Assembly: GCA_017463865.1 (NCBI GenBank) | Contig: JAFTOI010000020.1 | Coordinates: 26,251-90,250, forward strand | Length of the DNA: 64,000 nt | Reading direction: 5' to 3' | From: Clostridia bacterium | Lineage (GTDB): Bacteria; Bacillota; Clostridia; Oscillospirales; CAG-272 | In this document: in pieces, positions 10,017 through 18,396 of the stretch | How positions within the stretch are numbered: the first letter of the stretch is position 1 | Layout of the letters: the number at the start of each line of letters is the position of its first letter | The notes under the pieces: generated by a model | Told to the model about the DNA's origin: nothing | The model's input: the letters and a program-made list of their open reading frames with translations, nothing else | The model's database searches: none | Position numbers and translations under genes: made by a program

Positions 10017-11024
10017 TTATTTTCCTCCCCAGACCCGCGGGATGAAGAGCGCCCTGTACATGTCGATGGCGTATCGGTCGGTCATGCCGGAGACATAGTC
10101 GCAGACACAGCGTTCGACCGGCTCCTCGTCGAGGTTTTTGACGTAGAGGTCGGGCATGCGGCCGGGGTTCTTGCGGAAATATTCAAAAAGGCGGATCAGC
10201 AGCTCCTTCGACTTCTTCTCCTCCGCCTTGGCGATCGGATTGCGGTAGACCCGCTCGAAGAGGAACTGGCGCAGCTGCTCGGTCGCCTCGGCGATCTCGG
10301 GCGTCATGGTGATCTCGGGCTTGCCGTCGCTGGCCTCGATGACGGCGGTGACCATGGTGTTGATCCGCTCGCTGTGGCCGCGGCCAAGGACATTCAGCAG
10401 CTCGTATGGGATATCGCCCAGCGTGAGGATGCCCGCACGGCAGGCGTCGTCGATGTCGTGATTGATATAGGCGATGCGGTCGGCGAACTTGACGATAACG
10501 CCTTCCAGCGTCGACGCCATGTGCTTGCCGGTGTGGTTGACGATGCCGTCCCGCACCTCCCAGGTGAGGTTGAGGCCTTTGCCCCCCTTCTCCAGCTTCT
10601 CCACCACCCGCAGGGACTGGTAGTAGTGCCGGAACTCAGGGTCAAAGCACTCCTGCATGGCCTCCTCCCCGGCGTGGCCGAAGGGGGTGTGGCCGAGGTC
10701 GTGCCCCAGGGCCGCCGCCTCGGCGAGATCCTCATTAAGGCGCAGGGCGCGGGCAATGCCGCGTGCGATCTGCGTGACCTCGAGGGTGTGGGTCAGGCGG
10801 GTGCGGTAGTGATCCTCGGCGGGGGCGAGGAAGACCTGCGTCTTGTGCATCAGCCGGCGGAAGGCCGAGGAATGGATGATGCGGTCGCGGTCGCGCTGAA
10901 ACTCGGTGCGGTTCTCGCACGGCGCCTGCGGATGCTCCCGCCCACGGGTATCCGCGGTCAGAAAGGCATAAGGGGAGAGCGTCTGCCGCTCCCGTTCCAG
11001 AAAAACATCGCAAATATTCGCCAT
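10017..11024 (-). CDS. dgt: dGTP triphosphohydrolase-like HD-domain protein
   Basis: A 335-residue dNTP triphosphohydrolase of the dGTPase family, which hydrolyses dNTPs to nucleoside and triphosphate and controls dNTP pools. The HD metal site is visible: RTRLTHTLEVTQIA (first His), AAALGHDLGHTPFGHAGEE (His-Asp) and a later IAYINHDIDDA Asp. CENRTEFQRDRDRIIHSSAFRRL near residue 36 is the family N-terminal signature. It is the first gene of dgt-dnaG-rpoD, an arrangement common in Clostridia. Confidence 0.92.
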   Translation of the reverse strand: MANICDVFLERERQTLSPYAFLTADTRGREHPQAPCENRTEFQRDRDRIIHSSAFRRLMHKTQVFLAPAEDHYRTRLTHTLEVTQIARGIARALRLNEDLAEAAALGHDLGHTPFGHAGEEAMQECFDPEFRHYYQSLRVVEKLEKGGKGLNLTWEVRDGIVNHTGKHMASTLEGVIVKFADRIAYINHDIDDACRAGILTLGDIPYELLNVLGRGHSERINTMVTAVIEASDGKPEITMTPEIAEATEQLRQFLFERVYRNPIAKAEEKKSKELLIRLFEYFRKNPGRMPDLYVKNLDEEPVERCVCDYVSGMTDRYAIDMYRALFIPRVWGGK

Positions 11025-11109
11025 TTTTCTCCCTCCTCGCGTTTTCTACCATTAAGATACGACAAAGGCACGCAAAATCCTTTTTCTGCGCAAAAAATTT
11101 ATTTTTTCT

Positions 11110-11781
11110 TCAATTCTTGTACGCGAAGCGCTCGCCGGTGACGACCGCCTCGTCGCGGCCGGCGCTCAGCTCGCGGATTTTCGCCCGCAGAGGCTCGGCC
11201 TCGGGGGCGCGGACGGCGAATTTGACGGTGACGGCGTCGGCAAAGGCCGTGTCGTCGATGATCGCGCCGATGCGCTCCAGCTCGACGGCGTACTTCTGAT
11301 ATTCCGCGTAGCCGCAGGTCAGCGTCAATTCCGTATATTTTTCGTAGGCGACGATGCCCGCCGCCTCCAGCGCGATGGCTGCGCTGTGGGCGTAGGCGCG
11401 CACCAGGCCGCCCGCGCCCAGCAGTGTCCCGCCGAAGTAACGGACGACAACGACACAGGCGTCGTCGCAGCCCGACTTGACGATCACATCCAGCACCGGC
11501 CGCCCTGCCGTCCCCGACGGCTCGCCGTCGTCGGTGTAGCGGGCTTGCGCGCCGTTCCGCATGGTGTAGGCCCAGACGTAGTGAGTCGCGCCGGGATAGT
11601 CGGCCTTGACGCGGCGGATGAGGTCGTTTGCCTCCTCCTCGCTCTTGACCGGGGCCGCGCGCCCGATGAAGCGGGAGCGCTTCTCCTCAAACTCAGCCTC
11701 GGCCTCGCGGGCAAGGGTGATATACTTCGGCGGCTCTTCGAGTGCCGCGGGGATGTCATTCTTCGGTTTCGTCTTGGCCAT
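11110..11781 (-). CDS. YigZ/IMPACT (UPF0029) family protein
   Basis: A 223-residue member of the YigZ/YvyE family. The UPF0029 signature is present: YTDDGEPSGTAGRP near residue 81, followed by VVVVRYFGGTLLGAGGLVRAY, then a ferredoxin-like C-terminal DUF1949 domain. The biochemical role is not settled; IMPACT relatives act on GCN1-type translation control in eukaryotes. The gene overlaps the end of hflX by 26 bases in a different frame, so it is likely co-transcribed with hflX. Confidence 0.9.
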   Translation of the reverse strand: MAKTKPKNDIPAALEEPPKYITLAREAEAEFEEKRSRFIGRAAPVKSEEEANDLIRRVKADYPGATHYVWAYTMRNGAQARYTDDGEPSGTAGRPVLDVIVKSGCDDACVVVVRYFGGTLLGAGGLVRAYAHSAAIALEAAGIVAYEKYTELTLTCGYAEYQKYAVELERIGAIIDDTAFADAVTVKFAVRAPEAEPLRAKIRELSAGRDEAVVTGERFAYKN

Positions 11782-13075
11782 AGCCCTCTCCCAGATAGCG
11801 TCGCAGCATGCCCGCCGTTTTGGCGTCAGCGACCGCCACCGCCGTGATGTTCTCCGCGCCGTAGTCGACCGACTCGACCGTCGCGTTCTGATAAAGCTGA
11901 TTCAGCGCGCCCGCCTCGGCGTTGGGGATGACGAAGGTCAGGCGGCGCCGACCGGCCATGACCAGGCCCTCAAGCTGTGCGACGAGATCGTCCACACCCT
12001 CGCCGGTCTTGGCCGAGATATGGCAAACCGCACCCTCGCGCAGATCGGTGGGGATGACCAGGTCGTCGGGCGCCTCGCGGTCGCACTTGTTGAAGACATA
12101 AAGCGTCGGCTTGCCCGCCGCGCCGAGATCGCGCAGCAGCTGCTCGGTCACCGCCAGCTGCTCGCCGCACTCCGGGTCGGAGGCGTCGAGCAGGATCAGC
12201 AGGATATCGGCGCAGACCGCCTCGTCCAGCGTCGAGCGGAAGGCCTTGATCAGATGGTGGGGCAGGCGGCGGATGAAGCCGACCGTGTCGGTCAGCAGGA
12301 CCGACTCGCCCGAGGGCAGTGCGAACTTGCGCGTCGTCGGGTCGAGGGTGGCGAAAAGTTTATCCTCAGCCAGAATGCCCGCGTCGGTCAGGCGGTTGAG
12401 CAGGGTCGACTTGCCGGCATTGGTGTAGCCGACGATGGCGATCTTTGCGATGCCGCTCCGCTCGCGGGCGGCGCGCATGGTGCGGCGGTTGCGCTCGAGC
12501 TCGTCGAGGGCGTCCTCCAGCGCTTCGATGCGGCGCTTGAGGTGGCGGCGGTCGCGCTCCAGCTGGGACTCGCCGGGGCCGCGCGTGCCGATGCCGCCGC
12601 CCAGACGCGACAGCTCAGTCCCCTTACCAGTCAGACGGGGGGCGGTGTACTTCAGCTGGGCCAACTCGACCTGCAGCTTGCCCTCGCCGGTTTTAGCGTG
12701 GAGCGCGAAGATGTCGAGGATCAGCATACTGCGGTCGATGACACGGCGGCCATCAAGCCCCTCCTCGAGGTTGCGGATCTGCGAGGGGGTCAGCTCGGTG
12801 TCGAAGACGATGAGGTCGACCTCGTTGGCCTTGCACAGCTCGGCCAGCTCCTCGACCTTGCCCGAGCCGATGTAGGTCCGCACGTCAGGCGTTTCCTTGG
12901 TCTGCAGCATGCGCACCACCGTCTCGCCGCCCGCTGTATCCAGCAAGCGCGCCAGCTCATCGAGGCTGCGTTCAGCCTCATCCTCGGGGCAGTCGCGGTT
13001 GATGATGCCCACCAGCGCCGCGCGGCCCTCGGCCGGCTGCTCGGTCACAAACAGTTCTTTTTCGTTGATTGTCAT
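11756..13075 (-). CDS. hflX: Ribosome-associated GTPase HflX
   Basis: HflX binds the 50S subunit and splits stalled or hibernating ribosomes. The 439-residue product has the N-terminal HflX domain with VRTYIGSGKVEELAEL and VIDRSMLILDIFALHAKTGEGKLQ, a coiled linker, and a GTPase domain with G1 GYTNAGKST, G3 DTVGFIRRLPHHLI and G4 NKCD. The ATG at 13075 has GGAGG at a 6-base distance; an ATG six bases upstream would overlap the ribosome site. It is downstream of rpmE with a gap of about 105 bases in which I see no terminator. Confidence 0.95.
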   Translation of the reverse strand: MTINEKELFVTEQPAEGRAALVGIINRDCPEDEAERSLDELARLLDTAGGETVVRMLQTKETPDVRTYIGSGKVEELAELCKANEVDLIVFDTELTPSQIRNLEEGLDGRRVIDRSMLILDIFALHAKTGEGKLQVELAQLKYTAPRLTGKGTELSRLGGGIGTRGPGESQLERDRRHLKRRIEALEDALDELERNRRTMRAARERSGIAKIAIVGYTNAGKSTLLNRLTDAGILAEDKLFATLDPTTRKFALPSGESVLLTDTVGFIRRLPHHLIKAFRSTLDEAVCADILLILLDASDPECGEQLAVTEQLLRDLGAAGKPTLYVFNKCDREAPDDLVIPTDLREGAVCHISAKTGEGVDDLVAQLEGLVMAGRRRLTFVIPNAEAGALNQLYQNATVESVDYGAENITAVAVADAKTAGMLRRYLGEGYGQDETEE

Positions 13076-13181
13076 ACACATCCTCCTGTCCTGTTCGATT
13101 CAAATGAAAACGCAACAAGGGCAATGCACACGCTGTTCTGCGCGCACCTTGCCCATATTGCCCGGGATAGAAGACCTGAGC

Positions 13182-13388
13182 TTATTTGCTTGCCTCAAGA
13201 CGCTTCTTGAACTTGTCAACCCGTCCGCCGGCGTCAACGAACTTCTGCTTGCCGGTGAAGAAGGGATGGCACTTGGAGCAAATTTCAACTCTCATCTCGC
13301 CGCCCTTGGTGGATCTGGTGGTTACGGTCTCGCCGCAAGCGCATTTGATCACGACTTCTTTATATTCGGGATGGATTCCTGCCTTCAT
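13182..13388 (-). CDS. rpmE: 50S ribosomal protein L31
   Basis: A 68-residue L31 of the zinc-binding (C+) type: Cys16, Cys18, Cys37 and Cys40 (KCACGE and [11 protein letters not shown]) form the zinc site. [19 protein letters not shown] is the typical start. The ATG at 13388 is preceded by GAGGTGCGAATA. Zinc-containing L31 can act as a zinc store and is replaced by a cysteine-free paralogue in some bacteria; no such paralogue is in this window. Confidence 0.97.
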   Translation of the reverse strand: MKAGIHPEYKEVVIKCACGETVTTRSTKGGEMRVEICSKCHPFFTGKQKFVDAGGRVDKFKKRLEASK

Positions 13389-13427
13389 TATTCGCACCTC
13401 ACTTTAGCTGTATTCATAATACGCCCA

Positions 13428-13456
13428 ATTATAGCACAGATTTTCCGAAAAAGCAA
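13428..13456 (-). promoter_or_regulatory. Promoter of rpmE
   Basis: Minus strand TTGCTT (13456-13451), 17-base spacer, TATAAT (13433-13428) with an extended TGTGC just before the -10. The rpmE ATG is 40 bases downstream. Confidence 0.75.
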
Positions 13457-13496
13457 GTGTTTTTTTGATTTTTCTCAAAAAATATTTCGTTCACGG

Positions 13497-14444
13497 TCAC
13501 CCAAGACGCCGCGAGAAGGTGTATCCCGCCCGCAGGACGCCGTCGCCGGTGCGGTAGTCCCCTTCCCCAACGATTCGGTAGCCGCAGGCGGTGTACAGCC
13601 CCTGCGCCGCAAGATTGTCCTGCGTCGTTTTGATCCGCACCTCGGCAAATCCCTGCGCCCGCAGGAATTCCTCCGCGAAGCCGACCGCGAACCGCCCGGC
13701 GCCCCGGCGATGCCAGCGCGTCCCGACGGCCAGCGTACTGATCCAGGCGGTGTGCGTCCCGGACAGTCCGTTCAGCTTCAGCCACGCCACCGGAACACAG
13801 CCGAGGCAGACGAAGAAATGCGCCTCGTCGGGGTCGGGGGCGGCCATGATCTCCCGCCACTCCGCGAGCAAAACGCGGCGGTCGTGCAGTGCCGCCTGAT
13901 TCTGCCGGTGCAGCTTCATGATGAAGGCAGGCTCGTCAATTTCCGCATAAGGCACCACGCTGTACGGCACGGGCAGGTCGAGCTCGAACATGATCTGCCC
14001 GGCGTTGTCCAGCCGATCAAAAGGCAGCCATGGCCGCTCAGCAAAGCCGAGCGACCGCTGCAGGGCGAGGCTGGCGGCGTTGTCCGCCTCGACATAGCAG
14101 CGCAGTGTCCGCGCACCGCGCTCCCGCAGGTGGCCTGCCGCCGCCTGCACCATGCCCGACGCGATCCCCGCCCGGCGGTGCTCGGGGAGGACGAACAGGT
14201 CGCCGTAATACCAGAGTGTGGGATCTTCGGCGTTCTGCAGGCAGTTAAGCCGCCCGACCAGCCGCCCGTCACGGCGGGTGGCGACGACATGAAAGAAGTC
14301 GGTGTCGCACTTGCTGTCGAAGTTGAAGCTGCGGATGCGGTTCACGCACTGTGGGCTCGCGGAACGCCACTGCGCCTGTGCGCTCAGCGCCGCGAGATCA
14401 TGGGAAAGGTAGTCGGTGATCTGGATGGTGATGATGTCGTTCAT
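13497..14444 (-). CDS. Tandem GNAT acetyltransferase
   Basis: A 315-residue protein made of two GNAT (Gcn5-related N-acetyltransferase) folds. The first half has DLFVLPEHRRAGIASGMVQAA and ADNAASLALQRSLGF; the second has TLAVGTRWHRRGAGRFAVGFA and TTQDNLAAQGLYTACGYRIVG. Both halves keep the acetyl-CoA P-loop pattern (R-x-x-G-x-G/A), so both may bind cofactor. The substrate is unknown; resistance or detoxification functions are common among such proteins. The chosen ATG at 14444 has AAGAGGGC upstream, but the frame stays open back to 14519, so an extra 25 residues could be added. A leader peptide and a terminator-like hairpin precede it. Confidence 0.82.
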   Translation of the reverse strand: MNDIITIQITDYLSHDLAALSAQAQWRSASPQCVNRIRSFNFDSKCDTDFFHVVATRRDGRLVGRLNCLQNAEDPTLWYYGDLFVLPEHRRAGIASGMVQAAAGHLRERGARTLRCYVEADNAASLALQRSLGFAERPWLPFDRLDNAGQIMFELDLPVPYSVVPYAEIDEPAFIMKLHRQNQAALHDRRVLLAEWREIMAAPDPDEAHFFVCLGCVPVAWLKLNGLSGTHTAWISTLAVGTRWHRRGAGRFAVGFAEEFLRAQGFAEVRIKTTQDNLAAQGLYTACGYRIVGEGDYRTGDGVLRAGYTFSRRLG

Positions 14445-14469
14445 TTTTAGCCCTCTTTTCTTGAAAATA

Positions 14470-14500
14470 AAAATGCTCTTGATAAAATCAAGAGCATTTT
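14470..14500 (-). terminator. Attenuator-type terminator hairpin upstream of the GNAT gene
   Basis: A perfect 14-bp stem (14470-14483 with 14487-14500) and a 3-base loop, followed on the minus strand by TATTTTC. It lies between the promoter and the GNAT start. Eleven bases through its loop and stem (14480-14490) are exactly complementary to 14540-14550 in the leader, giving a mutually exclusive fold. Confidence 0.8.
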
Positions 14501-14515
14501 GTGGATTGAAAAGGG

Positions 14516-14563
14516 TCATGCGGCGGACAAAATGGCAGTTGATTTTATCAGGCTGGTTGTCAT
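14516..14563 (-). CDS. Putative 15-residue leader peptide of the GNAT gene
   Basis: A short frame MTTSLIKSTAILSAA with a good ribosome site (GAGGTGGACAAA before ATG). Its stop overlaps the ATG of the open frame that runs into the GNAT gene (ATGA at 14519-14516). A perfect 10-bp inverted repeat (14525-14534 and 14561-14570) can fold over the leader start. The layout promoter, leader peptide, terminator hairpin, structural gene is that of ribosome-controlled attenuation. Translation is inferred from the signals only. Confidence 0.6.
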   Translation of the reverse strand: MTTSLIKSTAILSAA

Positions 14564-14598
14564 TTTGTCCACCTCGCTTTCGTGAATCGTTGAGTTCA

Positions 14599-14626
14599 GT
14601 ATAGCAGATTTTGCGCAGGCTGTCAA
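14599..14626 (-). promoter_or_regulatory. Promoter of the GNAT gene and its leader
   Basis: Minus strand TTGACA (14626-14621), 16-base spacer, TATACT (14604-14599), with TGC directly before the -10. The predicted transcript has a leader of roughly 145 bases. Confidence 0.8.
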
Positions 14627-14642
14627 GGGTTTTCGCGGATTT

Positions 14643-14915
14643 TCACCAGCCCGAGTTGATGATCCACGCCAGCACGTCACCGATCAGGGCGGAAGCAAAG
14701 ACGCCCATCAGCAGGAACGCAAGGAACCCATGTCCGGCAAAGCCGCCTGTCTTCGTGCTCTGAATCGCAAACAGCACCACGATTGCGACAAGGATCAGCG
14801 CAACGATCCCCACCGGGATCAGGCGGATCAGCCGGTTCTCGGTCTTACGGCAGAGGAAGAATTGCAGGGCAAAGATCGCAATTGCGGGCAGAACCAGGAG
14901 CAGGATCGATGTCAT
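14643..14915 (-). CDS. Small membrane protein, function unknown
   Basis: A 90-residue protein with three predicted membrane segments (about residues 3-20, 32-51 and 62-85) separated by a short basic loop CRKTENRLIRL. The ATG at 14915 follows AAAGGAGGCATCCCC. I do not recognise the family. It stands alone between the GNAT promoter and the damaged DUF1963 gene. Confidence 0.65.
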   Translation of the reverse strand: MTSILLLVLPAIAIFALQFFLCRKTENRLIRLIPVGIVALILVAIVVLFAIQSTKTGGFAGHGFLAFLLMGVFASALIGDVLAWIINSGW

Positions 14916-14987
14916 GGGGATGCCTCCTTTATACTGTAATTGGTATTCACCTATATAGACGGGAAAAAACCAGAAATGTGACAAGGA

Positions 14988-15846
14988 TCAACCAGTTTGC
15001 AGGACAAGCCATACATGCGAGAAATCTCGGCGAGCAAGATCGTCGCGCCGAATATAAAAATAGATACCGCCATCGCAGAACGACAATTCGCATCCTTCTT
15101 CTTCAAGCGAGCCCATCTGAAACAGAAGTATCCATTTTCTGCTGTCTGCATTGATCACCGCGCATTCCGCTTCGCTGAGCGCGCGCATTGCGTCGCCGTT
15201 TCCCGTATACAGCCCGCGCCGCTCAACCATTTCACATTCAGTCAGGCGCTCGCCCTGCACCAGCATGGCATAGCCGAGCACCGTGTGCTGATTCTCCTCG
15301 TTCGGGACATGCAGTTCTCGTTCCTCGCAGATCTCTTCATAATCATCCCAGTCAACACCGGTCTTGCCGCGTGTAAGATGTTCAAATTCCTCGTAAGACG
15401 GGAGCATAGGTTCAGCAGAAAAGTCAAGTGCCATCTCACCCAAATGATACTCTTCCTTGAGGTCATCTGGAAAATCTGTCGGCACCAGTATCTCATTTTC
15501 AAACCAGAAGACACGCGCCGCTCCACGATCAGAAGGGTCAAAGCCCCACGGCATTGATTCAACTTCATAGAAAAAAGAAAGCATCCCTGTTTCGGGCAGC
15601 AAGCCATTAACATCAAATGGCTTCAATTCCGCGCAGCTGAATTGAGCAAGAAAAGCCAGCGGTCGATTGGCACGAATATCATCGCAATCTACACCTTCAT
15701 AATACGGCCACACAAAATCGGCCGCCAAATTTACTCTTTCCTGTTTCGATGGGCGTTTCAGCGGGGGCGGGCGTCACCGTGATCCCGTTGCGGCTCAACT
15801 GCTTCAAGGCAGCGCCAAGCGTCAGCTTTTTCATCGATCCAAACAT
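14988..15846 (-). pseudogene. DUF1963 (YwqG family) gene with a frameshift
   Basis: The YwqG/DUF1963 family is of unknown function. The start ATG at 15846 has AAAGGAGGCCGTACC before it; the first frame reads MFGSMKKLTLGAALKQ to SKFGG and then runs into a stop near 15697. The rest of the protein (ADFVWPYYEG onwards to LVLQTG) is in another frame starting near 15725. The family usually has a few residues (of the type KPxLP) between SKFGG and the DFxWP motif; these are missing. The total length is three times a whole number plus one, compatible with loss of 14 bases. The promoter and ribosome site are intact, so the damage may be recent. GC content appears lower than in neighbouring genes. Confidence 0.75.
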
Positions 15847-15868
15847 GGTACGGCCTCCTTTTTCTTTC

Positions 15869-15897
15869 ATTATACCATGCCCGCCCCCACCTGTCAA
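15869..15897 (-). promoter_or_regulatory. Promoter of the DUF1963 gene
   Basis: Minus strand TTGACA (15897-15892), 17-base spacer, TATAAT (15874-15869): a consensus sigma-A promoter 23 bases before the start codon. Confidence 0.88.
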
Positions 15898-15900
15898 GCC

Positions 15901-16620
15901 CTACACCCGCCCGACGATCTCCTCGCGCAGGTGTGCGATGATCTTCTTCTCAAGCCGCGATATGTACGACTGCGAGATGCCCATGCGGTCAGCGACCTCC
16001 TTCTGGGTCAGCTCGCGGCCGCCGCGCAGGCCGTAGCGGAGCTCGATGATCTCGCGCTCCCTCCCCTCGAGGCGGGCGACGGCGGCGCGGATGGTGCGGC
16101 GGTCTTCATCGGCCTCGATGTCGCGGCAGACGACATCCTCGTCCGAGCCGAGGATGTCGGAGAGCAGCAGCTCGTTGCCGTCCCAGTCGATGTTCAGCGG
16201 CTCGTCGATCGACATCTCGCACCGCTGGCCGGAAGTTTTGCGGATGTGCATGAGGATCTCGTTCTCGATGCATCGCGAGGCGTAGGTGGCCAGCTTGATG
16301 TTTTTGTCGGCACGGAAGGTGTTGATGGCCTTGATGAGGCCGATGGTGCCGATGGAGACCAGGTCCTCAATGCCGATTCCGGTGTTCTCGAAGCGCTTGG
16401 CGATGTAGACCACCAGCCGCAGATTGTGCTCGACCAGCGTGGCGCGGCAGGCCTCGTCGGCGGGGTCGGCAAGGCGGGAGATGGCGTCGGCCTCGTCGGT
16501 GGGGGAGAGGGGCGCGGGCAGGACGTCCGAGCCGTTGATGTAATAGACCTCGTGGCGGGGGCAAACGACCGACAGCGCCAGCGACAAAAGGCCCCGGGTA
16601 CGGGTGAGAAGATTGTTCAT
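15901..16620 (-). CDS. sigE: RNA polymerase sporulation sigma factor SigE
   Basis: Sigma-E directs early mother-cell gene expression in sporulation. The 239-residue product begins with a hydrophobic pro-sequence (about 26 residues, [19 protein letters not shown]) before EVYYINGSD, the usual place where SpoIIGA cleaves pro-sigma-E. [22 protein letters not shown] (region 2), [19 protein letters not shown] (a sigma-E signature) and [22 protein letters not shown] (region 4.2) identify it. An alternative start at 16641 overlaps the spoIIGA stop by ATGA but lacks its own ribosome site. It follows spoIIGA directly, as in Bacillus and Clostridium. Confidence 0.96.
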   Translation of the reverse strand: MNNLLTRTRGLLSLALSVVCPRHEVYYINGSDVLPAPLSPTDEADAISRLADPADEACRATLVEHNLRLVVYIAKRFENTGIGIEDLVSIGTIGLIKAINTFRADKNIKLATYASRCIENEILMHIRKTSGQRCEMSIDEPLNIDWDGNELLLSDILGSDEDVVCRDIEADEDRRTIRAAVARLEGREREIIELRYGLRGGRELTQKEVADRMGISQSYISRLEKKIIAHLREEIVGRV

Positions 16621-16637
16621 GCGTTTCACACTTTCCT

Positions 16638-17489
16638 TCATATATTGATAGAGTGCCGCTCAGCCGGCGCGAGGTCGGCGGGCAGGATGGCGTCATAGTC
16701 GCGGCCGTGCGCATCGGCCATGGGGCAGATCAGCGCCGCGCAGGGTTCGCCGGCCGCCGACACGCTGTCGGGTCGCAGGGCGAGCAGCATCCCCCTGCCC
16801 TGCACCGTCGAGGCGGGGACAAGGCAGAGGCGGCGCGCATCGGCGGCGGGCAGATCCGCCATGGCTTCGACCCGCTGAGCGAGCAGAACGCCGCGCAGAG
16901 GGGCATCGACCAGTACCCCCAGCCGCCGCGGGGCGACGAAGATCACTCCCCGCCCAGTCACCGGGTCGCGCAGGAGATTGCCGCTGTCGGTCAACGCGTC
17001 GAGGGTGAGCGTGCGCTCCCCTAGCGTGACGGTGACGGTCACCCGGCGGGGAGCCGCACGGCGGCGCAGGTGGGTGCCGAGGAGAGTGATCCCGCTCCCG
17101 GCCAGCGCCAGCAGGAAGAAGCCGCCGCCCGACGTGGCGGCCTCGGCCTCCCCGGCGAAGAGATTGGCCAGCGCCGTCATGCTGCCGCCCAGCAGCAGGG
17201 TCGCGAGGAAGAAGCTGCCCAGTGTCAGCGCAAAGCGGCCCGGCGAAGCCCGACCAAAAGCGAGGAGACTCATCCCCGCCGCGACGGCGAGGTCGAGCAC
17301 GAGGCCGAGTGCTCCGTCCCAGCCGCCGAGCAGCGCCAGCACCGACCAGACACCCCCCAGCGCCGCCGCCGCGCAGAGCCGCCAGCCCCGCGCCTCCCGC
17401 TGCGCCATCCGCCCCGCCAGCCCAAGCGCCAGCAGATCCATGCTGAAGTCGATCAGCCACAGCACATCGGCGTAGACCACCTGCTCCAT
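16638..17489 (-). CDS. spoIIGA: Sigma-E processing peptidase SpoIIGA
   Basis: SpoIIGA is a membrane aspartic protease that cleaves pro-sigma-E after activation by the forespore signal SpoIIR. The 283-residue product has about five N-terminal membrane segments ([21 protein letters not shown] starts the first) and a C-terminal protease domain with [14 protein letters not shown], containing the catalytic Asp of the DSGN motif. The ATG at 17489 follows AAAGGAGGTGGCGGC. It ends 18 bases before the preferred sigE start, forming the standard operon. Confidence 0.94.
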   Translation of the reverse strand: MEQVVYADVLWLIDFSMDLLALGLAGRMAQREARGWRLCAAAALGGVWSVLALLGGWDGALGLVLDLAVAAGMSLLAFGRASPGRFALTLGSFFLATLLLGGSMTALANLFAGEAEAATSGGGFFLLALAGSGITLLGTHLRRRAAPRRVTVTVTLGERTLTLDALTDSGNLLRDPVTGRGVIFVAPRRLGVLVDAPLRGVLLAQRVEAMADLPAADARRLCLVPASTVQGRGMLLALRPDSVSAAGEPCAALICPMADAHGRDYDAILPADLAPAERHSINI

Positions 17490-17566
17490 GCCGCCACCTC
17501 CTTTGGCTATATTATACAACCCGTCCCATGCGGATTTTGTCAAAGCGGGGCCGCGCGGCGAAAAAG

Positions 17567-17597
17567 AAAAAGGCGAATGCAATGCATCCGCCTTTTT
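17567..17597 (-). terminator. Terminator after the metallo-hydrolase gene
   Basis: Inverted repeat with A-run and T-run: 17567-17580 pairs with 17584-17597 with one mismatch. It separates the HD/metallo-hydrolase unit from spoIIGA. Confidence 0.85.
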
Positions 17598-17640
17598 GCG
17601 GCCTTGTTTAAGCAGTTCAGCATCAACGGCCGCGCCTCTG

Positions 17641-18393
17641 TCAGATCTCGAATTCCTGCCCGTCCTCCGCGACCGTCATCGGCTCATCCAGAGCAGCGCG
17701 CAGGGTCTCGACCCGCTCGGTGGGGTTGGTGCGGTGGTAGATGTGGGAAATGATCATCTGCTTCGTTTTACACTGAGCCAGTCTGGGCGCGAGCTTGTCG
17801 AGGTAACCATGGGCCGCCTCGGTGATGATGCAGTCGTAGCCCACCGTGAAGGCGTCCTCGGGCATGTCGCACATGTCGGGGCGCAGGTCGCCGGTGAAGA
17901 GGACGCGCTTGCCGGTGGCGATCTCGGTCACGGCAAAGGCATAGGAGCGGCGCTTGAAGCTGTCGCGGTCGACGACGTGGTGCTGGGTCGGGAAGGCGAC
18001 GACACGGATGGCCTCGTCGGCGTAGATTTCGCCGGCGGTGATCTCGGTGTAGCGGAATGCCTTGCCCGGGCCGCCGGTCAGCATGGTCTCCCATGCCTCA
18101 AGCGCCGTTTTGAGGTCAAGGCTGGGGGTGAAGATCAGCGGATCGCTGTCTTTGTAGAACCAGTTCGACAGATCGATAAAATGCACCAGACCGTTGATGT
18201 GGTCGCCGTGCAGATGGGTCAGGAAAATGGCCGAGATATCGGCAAAGGGCACCCCGGCGCGGGTCAGCTCGTCGGCGATGGGCGCACCGGCGTCGATGAG
18301 ATAGTGCTTGCCGCCCGCCTCGAACAGGACAGATGTACAGCGGCGGTCACGCTCGGGCACACCGTGGCTGGTTCCTAAAAATTTGATCTTCAT
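17641..18393 (-). CDS. MBL-fold metallo-hydrolase (RNase Z-like)
   Basis: A 250-residue metallo-beta-lactamase-fold hydrolase. MKIKFLGTSHGVPERDRRCTS is the typical start of the RNase Z/ElaC-like group, and FLTHLHGDHINGL (about residue 58) is the HxHxDH zinc motif; later ligands are in FTGDLRPDM and MIISHIYHRTN. It lacks the long exosite arm of true tRNase Z, so tRNA 3' processing is uncertain; the group also includes phosphodiesterases such as phosphorylcholine or cyclic phosphate hydrolases. It is 3 bases downstream of the HD hydrolase gene and likely in one operon. Confidence 0.85.
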   Translation of the reverse strand: MKIKFLGTSHGVPERDRRCTSVLFEAGGKHYLIDAGAPIADELTRAGVPFADISAIFLTHLHGDHINGLVHFIDLSNWFYKDSDPLIFTPSLDLKTALEAWETMLTGGPGKAFRYTEITAGEIYADEAIRVVAFPTQHHVVDRDSFKRRSYAFAVTEIATGKRVLFTGDLRPDMCDMPEDAFTVGYDCIITEAAHGYLDKLAPRLAQCKTKQMIISHIYHRTNPTERVETLRAALDEPMTVAEDGQEFEI

Positions 18394-18396
18394 GGG

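Noticed and set aside
14445-14519. Longer GNAT protein starting MTLFNPQNALDF
   Set aside because: The frame is open but crosses the terminator hairpin and the closer ATG has its own ribosome site; mentioned only as a possible alternative product.
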